Under the pieces are notes generated by a model. It had not been told where the DNA came from, did no database searches, and worked only from the letters and a program-made list of their open reading frames with translations. Positions 34,259 through 46,160 of a stretch of DNA of 64,000 bases are shown one piece after another. The number at the start of each line of letters is the position of its first letter. Within the stretch, counting starts at the first letter, position 1. A program made the translations under genes and the position numbers. The DNA is from Daphnia pulex. Taxonomy: Eukaryota > Arthropoda > Branchiopoda > Diplostraca > Daphniidae. Location: positions 6,262,001-6,326,000 of the forward strand of contig NC_060017.1 of the NCBI RefSeq assembly GCF_021134715.1, given 5' to 3'.

Positions 34259-37200
34259 TTACGCCGTCCACTTTGTGTGCTGTCCGGTCGGGGTGTCTGC
34301 GCTCATGTGTGAAAGACACGCAATTGCGAGTGGGGATGGCAGTGGTGGGGGGGGGGGGGGGACAGGAGGGAATGCGGCTGTGTGACGTCAACAAGTCCGT
34401 TGGGGCGGGAATGTCGTCCTTCCTTCCCTGCGTGTGTGCGTGCGGTATTTTCCCCCCACATTTCGCGATGGATGGAAAATGCTACACACGGCCCAGGGTG
34501 CACACTCCCTTGCAAGATGGCCGTCGGCGATAGACCTTAGACTAAATGTGTGTGTGTGCACACACAAAGGTGTGCCTGTGCCCAGGTGTGTGTGTGTTTA
34601 CCTTTCACGCTGGAATTTCAGGGAGTGAACTATGTCCGGCCGCTTTTGGCGGATGTTCCACAAGTGGAGACTGTCGTCGGATGTGGCCGACACCAAGGCT
34701 CCTTCATTGATGAGAAACTGGAGTTGGATGACGGCCGGACCCGTAGTTGAAAATGTGCCGTGAGACGGATGATGACCAGAGCCGGAAGCCTTTTTTTTGT
34801 TTTTAAATAAAATAATGATTAGAAATTGAATCTAAAATTGTTATGACGTAAGTATGGACGTACATGGTTGGGTGGAACGTTGCCCGACTGGCCGGCTGCC
34901 CCCGGTGCTGAACTGCCTGCGGTATTGTACTGCCCACCTGTGGCACCTCCGGTCCCAACCAGGGAGGAGGCAGAGCCGCCACCCGACGACGAGGGGTTGG
35001 AGGCTCCCCCCGGACCTGCCCCGGCTCCCGAGTGATGATTGATTCCAGCCGATCCGGAGGCTAGTCCGGCATTGCTTCCACGGGTGACGCCACCGCTTCC
35101 ACCTGGAACGTCACCACCACCGGCGGCTCCCGCACTAACGGAAGAGGCGGCCGCTCCCGTGACATCAGCACCTCGGGCACCGCTTCCGGCCGCAGCCGGA
35201 TCTGGAACCGGATCGTGACGAACTTGAACGCTCACTCCCGGTCGTCCAAGTCTGAAATAAACAAAAAGTTAAAAAATTAATTTCAGAATTGGAATTGGAA
35301 TGAGATAACCGCCAACTAAAAACTTTGAAATTCTTTCTCTTCAAATTACACAAAGGGGCGGTACTACAATGAAGTTGTCATTTCATTTTTCTTGCGACTT
35401 ATGACTTTTGACTTTTCCTTTGAATAATAACGATGCCCCCGGAAAAAAGACGCTCCATTTGCAAGTGAGCCACTCGTTGGAATCCCTCAGCTGCTTGGCT
35501 TTTGTTGGCCGTTGGAAAATGTAAAAAAACGTCATCAAATCCCAAAAAGCCAAAATAATGAGATGGAAACGGGAGTGTAGCTGAACTGCGGCAGCTCAGC
35601 AGCAGCGCGCGATATGCATGTACTTGACTGTCTCAGGTTTCTTTTTCAACTCTACAGCTTTTTCTGCTAGAGCTACTCTCTCGTCTTGCCAGTCGAGAAG
35701 AAGAATAAGAGCAGATTCAACCCCCCCAACGTAATTGGGAAAGAAGAAGAAGCAGCAGAAGATTATTGATCACACAAGATGCAACAACATCTTATACGCC
35801 GGGCCGGGCAGACGGGACCTCTAAACTCGCAATTGCGTTAGTTTAGACTCTGTTTCTTCTTTTGCGGGTTGGAGGGTTTTGATGCCCGGTGGGGTTGTGG
35901 ACTGAGAAGCCCGTCCAGTGCCCTGGAATAACAAGAAAATCCCACGTGATAATTCGATTGCCGGATCAACGGGGCGCGAAACCTCCGAACGGGCAACCCC
36001 CCTCCCAAAAAAAAAAGATTTTCGCATCCTCAGCTTTTGGACGGGCTGCTAACCTTTCAGTTGTACCACTATTACTAAGGCCAGCAGCTCATACAACCAC
36101 TCGAAACTACAAACACACCACCACCACATCTTTCGGCCTCTTCTGCTCCTGGGTAAAAAGAGAAAATCAGCGGGAAAATGCAGTCAGCCAGACGGCCAGG
36201 GGAACGGACTACATCCAAATCGGATTTGGCCCTTGGAATATTTTTCCTTTCCATTTTCTGTGTCGACTCCCCGGTAAAGAAGAAAAATAAAAATCTGGGT
36301 GAAAAACACATTGGCCCAGTTGGCAGCTCTTTCTTTGGGTGGGCCAGGGCGCAGTGTAGCGATAGCGAGGACCGAGAGTCGGTCGCTCCTAATGGATCAA
36401 TATCGATCGTAAATACATATACACACACACACACAGTACAGTGTAGCCCAGCACACGTTGCAGTCGAGGCTTTTGCAATCTTATTTGGGTCCGGGCCACT
36501 ACTACTAATACCACGGGCTACACACACAACTATATAGTCTCCCCCCCACCCCCCTCCCCCCACCCCGACCCGCTGCTATACACACCGCACTTGTGTATGT
36601 TGTTTATAATGTATAGGAGCTGTTACGACTGGCCGATGTGGCAGTGGCTCTACATTACGGTGTATTTGGCGGCCTTGTGTAAACGAATCCGCCAGGCGGA
36701 GTTACTGGAACCTTTTTGCTTCTTTTGGTTCTTTTTTTTATTATTATTTTGGCGTTTTTTGATGTACGGATCAGTGGTCCGCCACACATGGATTATTGTG
36801 TGGATCTATAGTGTCATTTCCGCACGGATGGATCTTTCATTTTGGCAGTACAAAGGCTTGATGATTCATGATTCGGCGCTTTTTATATGATGACTTGTCG
36901 GCCTCCACCCCTCCCAGCGAAAGCCCGTCTCTCTCTCATATTGAGGGGAGGATTCCTTGATCCAATTAACTTGTTGTCGGGACCGTATAGCGACCGAACC
37001 GACTGACCCGAACCGCCAACAAACATCTACGGCCCGCCTCTCTCTCTTCATCAACTTTTTCCCTTTTATGCCTTTTCCCTTTTCGAGCTCTTCATTCTTT
37101 TCCGGCCAAGAAAGAAAAAAGAAAATAATACAAAAAAAAGGACAACAACAGCAACAACAACAACAACAGCCCAAAAAAAACGGCGGCGGATGTATCAAAC

Positions 37201-40200
37201 AAAAATAGGATCTGGTTGCAATCATCATGGTCCCAGACTCGATGATAGGATCTAGTTACATAGTTCTCTTTTCCTTGTATAGACACACAGATATACTAGA
37301 CTCTCTATTCTTCCAAGACAAACTCCGATCCCACCACCAGCCAAAACTTATAAGCACAAGGATCGATGTGTGACGAGCTGGACAGATATATCCGCCTCCT
37401 TCCACAGGAACCCCCTCCTCCCCCTATACCCGGAAAAAGTCCTGATTTTCTTATTCTGTCGAGTTGCAGATAAACAATGTCAGCTGGCTGTGAGATATTT
37501 CCAATTGATAGGCGAATATTGGTGAAGGAGCGAAACAAGAGAAGCCAACACACACCCAACACTTGCTTGGTCTATTCGTTTTCTTCACTCGTAGCTCGTG
37601 TGTGTGTGTGTCAACAATCCAATTTCTTTATTTGATTGGTTCTTCTTCTTCTTCAGGAGAAAAAAAAAACAGATTGTAGAACCCCTTTTTTCTTCTTCTT
37701 CTTTCCGCTCTTTTTTTAACCCAGCCCTGGGTTAGAGACACAGTATTTACCAATCAAACAGCTGGAACCCGACACTTTTGGATTTTCTTCGGCGCGCCCA
37801 CACACACACAAACAACAAACAAGTAACTCTCTCTCTCTCTCCTTGATGATCCTGTGCGAAGATGCCAAAGACTTCCAACTTTAACAAAAAAGTACAAGAA
37901 GAAGAAGAGACTCTGGCTCAGTTTGTCTCATTAAGACGGGGAGGGTAGTCGCTTCTTCTTCTTTCTATTTTGGCAAAAAGAAAAGGCGAAATGGCTGGTA
38001 AAACTGTCGCTTTTCCACCACACTAGACGTCACGGACCGAGACTATTGATTAGTGTGCGGGCAACCGTGGGCAACAACCGTGTGCATATATAGTATATCT
38101 AGAGCCCAGCAAAGAGTTTTGTGCTGCCCGAGCTCCTTTCAATCTCGTCATAATATCCCCGACGAGGAGGAGCGGGAGATATAAACTCGAGTGTGTGTGT
38201 ACACCGGAGTTTGCTGCTAGTGCCGGGGTGCGGCGGGATTAGTGCGGTCAAGAGACAACGAAGATATTGTGATCGGCGTCACGAACGACACACTGTGATC
38301 GCTGGCCAGTCGGCGGGAGGAGAGTTGGTCTAGCCCGGAGGGGGGAGGCGGAGGGGATAGAGACACACACACACACACACACACGACACGTCAAAAGATA
38401 ATGGAAAGACGGGCACGGGGACTGCCGTTATGGCCGTCCAGGGACAGAAAGAGTCGACGTGTCGTCTTTTTCTTTCGTCCTGGAAAAGCAGAAAAGACAA
38501 AAAAGGGGGGAACCGCGTCGGCCTAATCGATACAAATCTTCCGTGAGGATTCCTCCTCCTTCTTTTCCTTTTATTTCTTCTTCTTCTCTGCCCGCTTGTT
38601 TCTTCCTTTTCCATTCCCCTTATTTCTCATTCGCATCGCATCGGCAGCCTGCGAGTTTGATCCGGCCAGGAGCGGGAGAGAGAGCATAGAAAGAGCCGAG
38701 CTTTAGTGACACCCAAACTAGTTCCACCACCCTGTATATATTTATGTTCCCACATTTTGGGAGAATACTAAACAACTGGGCCGATCGATGGCGACCGCTT
38801 AGTAAACACAACTGACATAGACAGACAGTCAGATACACACGGCCTCCTCCTCCCCGCCTTAAATGACACACAAACACGGGGGCCGATGAAATATGCAACA
38901 ACCACTAAAAAGCGCACAAGATGCCAAAAAGCCCTATTCTTTCCTGACGATCCTGCGCCTATATGTTTTTGGGTTTTCCCAGGGAATCACACAACATTTC
39001 TCCAGGCCCTTGATCAACAACAACATCTTGATTCCGTCTTTTTTTTTTAATTTTTACTACAAGTAAAAAAAAGGGGGGCCGAGTGTTTAGAATTAGATCC
39101 TTCGTATAGACTGGGGGGAGGAGTCGGTGGGCGGATGGTGGGCGTGGGGGCGGAAGATCTGGCCGTAATAAAGTCTTCTCTCCGCTGAATATGTGCTGTT
39201 AGAAGAAAGATGTATCAAGAAAGAAATCGGCGAGCGAGAAAAATAAAAAGCTAAAGGGTGCAAAAAGGAAATACCAAGTCGAGATAAGGAATAAAAATAA
39301 GAGATTCCGATCGAAGAAGAAGAAGAAAAATAAGGGGAAAAGAAACAAACGCATCGGGGAAACATCCTGATGGATGATGAAGCGCAGCCGAGCAGAAGAA
39401 TAGAGAGAGAGTGCAACGCCCACTGCCAAAGTACAGTCATTCTATCCCCCCCCCCTTTTTTACTAACTGTTGTATATGCCAACTCTTCAAGAACAGCCAG
39501 CGAAAAAGAAAGATGGATCCTGCAATAAAAACCAGAGGCTACCCCCAATGCGCAGGGATTTTTTTCTCTCTCTCTTCCGAGATGGATCGCTTGTTGTCTT
39601 CTGTTCATCCACACACAAAAGGAGAAACAAACAAAAAAAAAACAAATGAAGAAAACGAAAGAAGAAACGGACACATGATGGCAACCTGTGCCGACAGTTG
39701 CTGTTTAGCATATTCGCGCAAGACATCTGAGCGACGTCACTTCATCCAACTCTCTCCTGGCCGTCGCTCTCAGCTATGACAACAACCAACAAAAGTTGTT
39801 GCCCCTACCAAAGACTCCTGCCGCCCAAACCCACGTCTCATCTAGACGCATTTTGCTTATTTGTTTCGGCGACTTCCCACTCACTTTCCCCCCCAAAAAA
39901 AGTTGTTCGCCTTACGCACACACACACATCCCAGTCAGTCAAGCTTTTTGTTCGTTACAGACAAACATTTCCAAGAAGAAGAAAACAAATAAACAAACAA
40001 ATTTTCTCACTTTTTCCATCCCACTTTGACTTGATTTGATTCAACGCCAGCAGGAGAGCGCCGGAATAGATCGGAGTTTGCCTTTTCGGTTGGTTAACCT
40101 TTTTGTTGTTTTTGTGTGTTTTTTTAGTCTTGGTGTAATTGATGTTGTCGCCTTTACAACAGAAAAACGAGAGAAGTAAAATGTGCGAGAGAATAAGAGG

Positions 40201-43200
40201 AGCTGGTGGATGGAGATTGAGAGATAGAGCACTAAAAAAACACAGAGAGAGGAGAAGCGGCTCCTGGAATTATTGACGTCTGGAACCCGTCAAAGACAAA
40301 AGCCCCGGCTCCTTCCTCTTCTTCCACACTCTCTCTCTCTCTCATTCACATGCCCCCGCGGCTCAGCGAATCCATAATGCACGTCGACTGTACTACGCGC
40401 CGAGCGTGTCACTCAGTCCAGGCTCTCTCTCTCGTTTCTTCTTCTTCTGTGTGTATGCGCCATAAATACAAACCGTGATAATAATATTCCCCACTTCTTT
40501 TTATTTCTTGAGCGAGAGCTCCTACTTTTGTTTTTGAGGTTTTTCTTTCTTGTATTTCGGCCACCCCAGAAAAGACTAGGAAGGAGCACGCTCCTTAATA
40601 TACTCAACGTTGTAGTATACCCAGGACGCAGGAGCGGCAGCAACTCCAGGAGCTCTCGGTTCGATCGATCGGTATCCTCCTGGCCCCCCAGTGTGTGTAT
40701 GTGTGTGTGTGTGAGGGGGGGTTTCTCAGATAGACAAACAAAAGGAGAAGAAAAGGAAAAAGGACGACGGTGCCAAGTAGCCATGAGTCTCTCTCTCTCT
40801 CTCTTTAGCTCTAGCTCTTTCTTTCACACGGCCGCGTGATAATACCGCAAACAAACGCACGCACGCTCCCAAGTTTCTCTTCTATATGACACCCCCCCCA
40901 CCACCACACACACACACACTCGACCCGAGAAAAATCACAACCGGAGAAAGGAGCGTTAGGAGCCACTTGAACATTCAAGCGATACCCAAACTTGACACGA
41001 AATTGTCATAAATGATTGGAATATTCCACAAAAGAAAAAAGTAAAGAAAACCAAAAAATGGAAAAGAAAAAATAAGAGAAAAAGAACAACTTTTTTTTTA
41101 ATAATCGTTCCGAGTTGTTGGTATTATGCAAATTTTTCTTATTCCACCGCCCCATTTCCTTTTCGGCTAGGGACTTGAGCATCTGTAACGAAAGCCGATT
41201 ACTACTCGACTATACAACTAACCTGATAGACCTCGCCCCAACTTCCCCAGCATATGCACAAGCAGCTTCCCCCCACCCTTTTCACTATTGACAAAAGCCC
41301 AGCTGATAGATCCTTAGACGTCTGTGCAGGATCGCAGAGGCGGAAGGAGCCCAGACCAATTACATGCGGGAATTCCTGGAACTCCCGCAAACAAAATTTG
41401 TTTCTCCCTTTAACCAAAAAACCCCCAGATGTTTTATCTTGTGTACGTCTGTGTGTGTGTATGTGTGTGTGGTCGGCTGTTCCGATTCAGTGCCAATGGC
41501 ATCCACAAACTCTGCCCCGGTTCGATTTCAAACAATGGAGAGAAAAGAAGAAGGAGGCAGAAGACGGTGAATTGGAGTCAAAGTCTAAACGCTTAATATC
41601 GTTAAGAGCTGTCAGCAGGAGCTGCCGTTGCTTTGGCATTGCCCTTTTGCAAACGATTCCGGCCCCGATGCCGGAGTTGAGATAATGAAGAAAAAAGGGA
41701 ATCAAGTCGGCAGGAGAATTAGCAGCGGAATGGCATTAGCCAACAAGGAGCCGCCCGAGCCAAGGCAAAAAGATCTGAGAGAAATAAGAGGTGAGCATGA
41801 GAAAGAGAGAGAGAGACTGGCGGGGCGCAAACTGCTTTTTGGGGCCGGCGTGAGGAGAGAGTTATCGACCCGCAAGCTAGGAGCACTTCGTCCGCCGCCG
41901 CCGCCGCTGCCGTTGCTGCCTCGAAAGAGCTCCGACCTCACAAAAGAGCTGAAGGCAAAAGTCCTCGTTTATATTCGTCTACAACAACCGAGCAACTACT
42001 TTACTGGGCGCGCTCCTGTTTCTTCCCCGTGTGTGTGTGTGCGCTGCTGCTCCTGGCCGCCCGCTCCTGCCACTATAGACGGGATCGATCAGGCAACTTG
42101 TCGCATTAGACGCACAAAGGCCGAACCTTCCAACCCCACCCGACATCGAAGAGAACGACAAGACGTTCGACTCGGCTCCTACCCCTGTCGAAAAGAACCA
42201 GGAGCGCAGCAGATACACACAACAAAAGATCGACCAAGTATCGATCGATCCAGCCAGTGGCGAACTAGTCTTCTCTCTACGCTCTACTCTACGCCGAGTG
42301 AAAGATATGCAACAGGCCACCAACCAAGATAGGAGGCAAAGGCCACACTTTGAGAAGATGAAGGATCTCTCGAAAAAAAGGGCAGGATCGAAACTTGTTC
42401 AAACAAAAGGCAAGACGACGACGGAGAGAGCAACTCTTGAAAAAGAATAAAAAGAAACGACCAAAGTTCTGGGGAAATGTTCGACGATTGTGAATGGATA
42501 AAATAAAAGGGGAAAAAAGAAAAAAGTGGTTGAGGATCCATCGTTTTCTCAAGGATCGACTCGTTATTATCATCGGGGCGAGAGAGAGAGAGAGAGAGAA
42601 AGAAAAGGCAATAGAACGTGATTGATAGTGTCATCGCGACGAGAGTCTCAGAGAAGTGAAGTGTGTGCTGGGGCTGGTGAGAGGCGAAGGAGAACGGACA
42701 GGACGGAACAGAGTTGACGTGATCCTGATCAAATCAAGACACGGATACCCCCCCACCCTTCTCCACGGTCTCTGCCTCTCTAGGGCTCCCGGAAACTTGC
42801 TAGACACGTTTCAGGCCAGAAGTCACATACGCACACAGACACAGACAAATAAATACTACAAAAAGAGAAACACAAACAAAACAAGACAAAAAGTGGGTGG
42901 AAAAAGGAGACGAGCTGATCCAGCAGATGGGGGGAAGAGGGAATTCAATCGATCCAGCGGAGGGAAGGCAAAAACCAAATCCCTTGGAAAACTTTTTCGA
43001 GTAGTGTATGTGTGACAGTTGTTGGGCTACGAGTATTTAGAATATTCTAGTAGACCCCCACCCCGATCAGCGACCGTGCGATTTTTCGTACCTGATCGTT
43101 TGTCAACTGTCAAAACAAGAAACCGGACAAGGAATCCTGATGGATGATGGGCAGACGGAGCGATTTAGCTTTCATCCCAAATCGAGAGAATAAAAAAGAG

Positions 43201-46160
43201 TCCAGCTGGATAGTTTGTACTACACAGAGACGGTCAATCAATTCATCTTCCTCACTAGCGCAAATGAGAAACACGAGAAGGACAAGACAATCTCTCCCAA
43301 GAGAAACAAACAAGAGAGATTTCAGATTCTCTCTCTCTCTTGTCCGTTCGTCTTCCTCCTTTCTCGGAAATGGATAAGAGGAAGGATCTACTATCTATAC
43401 GCACACAGTGCGGATCAAGTCATAGCTACTAAAAAGGGGGGCACGGTGATAACTCTACTAAAGAATGAAGAGTAAAAAAAGATAAAAACAAAACCAGAAA
43501 GACTTACATTCGAATGGCTCCGGATTTGGTTCCAATGGCGACGAGCCGCTGAATCGGATCGTAGGCCAAGGCGGTCGGTTGATGCGGGAATCCATGACGG
43601 GCCGTCTGCGAATAAAACGTTTGTAAACATATCGTAAATTATTAGTCCTCCCCAAAAAAAAGGAAAAAGATGAATGTGTGTGTGAGAGAGAAAAGAAACG
43701 AGAGTAAACATTGTCAACAACAACAACAACAACAACACGGAGGAGCCGAGCCCGAACGGGCGCATGGTGACATGGTGAACGCGCAGAAATCAATAAGGAT
43801 CGCTCTGCTGGCAGTCGGGAGTGAGAGAGAGAAAGAGGACGAGTAGGAAACGTTATGATTCCGAATAAAAGGAGAAGCGGATGAAGAAGAAGAGAAAGAA
43901 GAAGATGAAGGCCGTCGTTGTCGCCCCCCCAACCCAGTTTTTGATATGTGTGTTCTGCCACGGGGCATCGTTTCGCCCGAGACACACACGTTGGCAGATC
44001 ACGACAACAACCCAACAAAAAAAAGGGGGAAAGAAATGCTCGGGAAAATGATGAAATAAGAGACAACTCTGTCACACAGTAGACCCAGGCTGTTCCAACA
44101 CGTACTACAAAGTCTTTTGCAATATTTACTGTACAGATGTCGGCGATTCTCATCATCAAGAGTTCGGGATCCCATTAAATCGACTTGCGAGTTGGTTTTT
44201 TCTCTACACGGAATCCTTAGAAAAACGGGCGATCTTTTTCTTTTTTTCTAAATTGGGCTATTTTTTTTCTAAGGATAGACTTTATATAAGAGGATATAGA
44301 AAAATAAAGAAATAAAATCCGACAAAGTTTGTAGCAGCGCCAAATAAAAGAATATGGTGGGAGAGGACGGCGGCGAGGAATTTCTTCGTCGACCGGAGAC
44401 CATTCTCATTTCCCGTCCTGAAAATCAGGTCAGAATCAAATTTACAGGAAATAACGCGAGCGAATAAATCAGATTGTTCACACACAACATTTCCCCACCC
44501 ACCCCAAATCGATTGATCAAAAAATATAAAGAAATAAAAAGCAATTGACTCGGCTAGCTTCAATATTGGTCATATGACGTCGCCTAGAAATTCTGGGACG
44601 GCCCCTCCTTGAGTACTCGGCGATCCTCCTCCCCCATCCACTTTCTGAAACAACCAGATGATTCAATCGACTATTCACAGATGAAATTGCGGTCCCTCTC
44701 CTCTAAAAGAAAAAAATGTGTCATTCAAATCTCGACACTTGTGGTCTCCTTTTGTGTCTAAATATCCGGCCGGATTTACAGACGGATGAATGGATCTAAA
44801 TTTCGGTTGCATTTTTACAAGAGGGGTCGAACATTGGATTTTTGATCCTTTTTTTGTTTATTTTACGGCCTCGCAATCGATTGTCGGACTTGCAGCAGTG
44901 GCAGCCCAGGGTCGCCAAGGTCCGCCATCACGCGATCGTCGATTGAAAAAAAAAAATGGAAAAGCGGACCAACAGCCGTCTCCTGGGTTTCTTTCAATCC
45001 CGATGGCGTGACGAGCAGGAATCCCCCCCCCTACTCCACCCACCACAATCGGTTAAAACCCTCTCTCTCTCTGACTCTGCGGATAAGTTGCGCGTCAAAA
45101 TCCCGGATCGGCCGAAATCGACATCCCCCCAAAAAAATAGAAGAAAAGAAAAACGGAACCGGACGCTTTGCTTAATCCAGCACATGCAGGATCTCCGTGC
45201 CCCCACCCAAAAAACCGGTGGCAAAAGAAAAGAAAAGCTTTCTCGCCTTTCGAGATCGATTGTGCCATTCGGGACAGAGAGAGATGATGATGAAAAGTTT
45301 TCCTATAACGCCAAAGTCAAAACGGAAATGATGGGGAAGTACGGGCCCTGGGCCAAATGTTGGCTGCTCGAATTTCTCTAGTCGGCCGAACTAAAGAAAA
45401 AATGTAAAAAAAAAAGAAGATTGAGAAGAAGGAAGAAAGAAAGAAATAAACGAACGTACTACACCCAACGAGTGGGAGATGAAGATAGAAACGGACATGA
45501 GAAATCTTTTCTTTCGACTTTTATGGGGATGTGACTTGGACTCTCTCTGGCAGGCGGAGGGGGGGGGGGCTAGTCTCTCATCGATTATTCAGCCTTCCAG
45601 CAGCGCAACTGATCTCACACTTGGGACAGACTAAGACGAAAACGCGCAAGAAGAAGAAGAAGCCCAGAGAGCCCGGCAGAAAAATATATATCAGAGCTAG
45701 AAAAGAAGAGAAGAGCGAAAAGAAAAAAAGAACTTGGTTTGGTGCTGCTGCCTGGATGAATCGCTTCAATCATGGCTGGAGCGATCGTCACTTGCTTCTG
45801 AAACTTGGAGGGAAAGTTTTAGACAGTATACCGAAAGCGAATGGCGGTGAGGTTTGGAATAGGATTTTCCTTTTTCTTTTTTTCAAAGAGACGGACGACT
45901 TGGCAAACGACAGTAACAAATAACGACAACAACAACAAATGCTTGAGAATGACGTCGGGACTTCAACTAAAAAAGCTGCGACATGGAGAAATATTTGGGT
46001 TTTTTAAAAAGATAAAAGAGATAAAAACCAAACTCACTCTGGCTAGTTGGCAGTGCTCGGTTTTCAGCGTTTCGACCAGCTCCGGTTGCTCAGATTTGGT
46101 CGGCTGACTCACGGATTGCCGGAAATTGTCCAAGACTCCTTTAAATGTGAACCTCTTCAT
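20142..46160 (-). CDS. Tomosyn (syntaxin-binding protein 5-like) decoy R-SNARE
   Basis: Tomosyn competes with synaptobrevin for syntaxin/SNAP-25 and restrains vesicle fusion. The start MKRFTFKGVLDNF is followed across introns by HGFPHQPTALAYDP, VIQLQFLINEGALVSATSDD, LPFQSKWLYVGTERGN, FENPYPMDIHES, EIIVTGHVDGTVKFWD, GEAPGSITALSVN and ADPYTRLPRSPK, all tomosyn hallmarks within the WD40 propellers. The C terminus has GFFKGLFGGG, RHIPGP and an R-SNARE helix with its central Arg (EDRTQRM), ending KWYQL. Exons in transcript order: 46160-46038, 43605-43508, 35251-34864, 34789-34602, 33247-33113, 30539-30476, 28838-28625, 28523-28451, 28352-28198, 28123-27546, 27215-27070, 26887-26680, 26428-25636 (13A) or 25052-24773 (13B), 21898-21782, 21708-21586, 21515-21207, 21133-21025, 20951-20865, 20795-20700, 20611-20487, 20404-20142. 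Phases close throughout, giving about 1,463 aa with 13A or 1,292 aa with 13B. The gene spans 26 kb because of long introns. Confidence 0.95.
24050..24083 (+). repeat. (GA)n tract
   Basis: GAGA-rich run, interrupted by AAT, in the long tomosyn intron downstream of exon 13B. Such tracts are typical of the non-coding DNA here; a GAGA-factor role is possible but not shown. Confidence 0.8.
24773..25052 (-). CDS. Tomosyn candidate alternative exon 13B
   Basis: A 280-nt segment with acceptor TTTAACAG|AGTCGG and donor CAAG|GTACAG. Its open frame (SRNGSCTSPTSAAGNYRGSR, a Gly-rich run, then CVRRSKSQ) is entered in phase 0 and left in phase 1, exactly like 13A. Using both exons together would shift the frame, because 13A leaves in phase 1 and 13B needs phase 0. 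The two are therefore structurally mutually exclusive. The frame remains open past the donor to a stop at 24441-24443, which would give an alternative C terminus if the donor is skipped. Confidence 0.6.
25636..26428 (-). CDS. Tomosyn alternative exon 13A
   Basis: A 793-nt exon that enters in phase 0 after CDQ and leaves in phase 1 (TTT A|GTAAGA). It encodes the variable hypervariable-linker region: an acidic start (NEVVEQSVDEVDTI), a basic segment (RQRKKKNNFNLKKQLSKADTKLRDLF), Gly/Pro/Ser-rich low complexity, then PIRPPRRLKKSLS and LDSLVRKF. It splices in frame to the exon starting at 21898. It occupies the same transcript position as exon 13B. Confidence 0.8.
32536..32574 (+). repeat. (GGT)n microsatellite
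   Basis: About twelve near-perfect GGT units interrupted once by TAG, within the tomosyn intron between exons 33113-33247 and 30476-30539. Confidence 0.9.
32614..32955 (+). CDS. Possible small ORF in tomosyn intron, antisense
   Basis: ATG at 32614 in good context (GTCATGG) opens 112 codons starting MAATVTTDCERLDRSFRSLQ, with a hydrophobic stretch (KLLAVVFFTSMMFSQAF) in the middle. The first 55 codons look gene-like in composition. I recognise no family, and the end runs across antisense intron sequence. It could be the first exon of a nested gene or chance. Confidence 0.2.
33381..33410. repeat. Perfect 13-bp-arm hairpin
   Basis: CCACACACAACAC and GTGTTGTGTGTGG are exact reverse complements separated by a 4-nt loop (ACGC). 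It lies in a tomosyn intron. Function unknown; it may be chance within CA/GT-rich DNA. Confidence 0.8.
34225..34258 (+). repeat. (GTA)n microsatellite
   Basis: About eleven GTA units in the tomosyn intron between the exons at 34602 and 33247. Confidence 0.9.
34864..35251 (-). CDS. Tomosyn exon 3 with Gly/Ser/Ala-rich insertion
   Basis: The exon begins with the conserved LGRPGV strand and then carries about 120 residues of Gly/Ala/Ser-rich sequence (for example GGASNPSSSGGGSASSLVG) before PPNHV. The next exon resumes the conserved propeller at AVIQLQFLINEGAL. In vertebrate tomosyn only a short loop links these strands. The insertion probably forms a disordered loop from the first propeller. 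Its splice phases are clean, so it is real coding sequence. Confidence 0.8.
35252..43507 (-). other. Tomosyn intron 2 (8.3 kb), low complexity
   Basis: No convincing gene on either strand. It is rich in CA/GT, CT/GA and homopolymer tracts, for example AC runs at about 38364-38384 and CT runs near 40330-40345. Several ORFs over 100 aa, such as 41628-42332 on the + strand, consist of purine-rich low complexity without domains and are judged spurious. Long 5' introns often hold enhancers, but none can be named from sequence alone. Confidence 0.6.
43606..46037 (-). other. Tomosyn intron 1 (2.4 kb)
   Basis: Lies between the initiator exon and the exon encoding HGFPHQP. It is low in complexity, with poly-A and GA tracts and a CAA run at about 43716-43736. 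No gene was seen. Confidence 0.6.

Noticed and set aside
41628..42332. 234-aa + strand ORF in tomosyn intron 2
   Set aside because: Purine-rich low complexity, no domain, no splice context; long open frames are expected by chance in such biased sequence.
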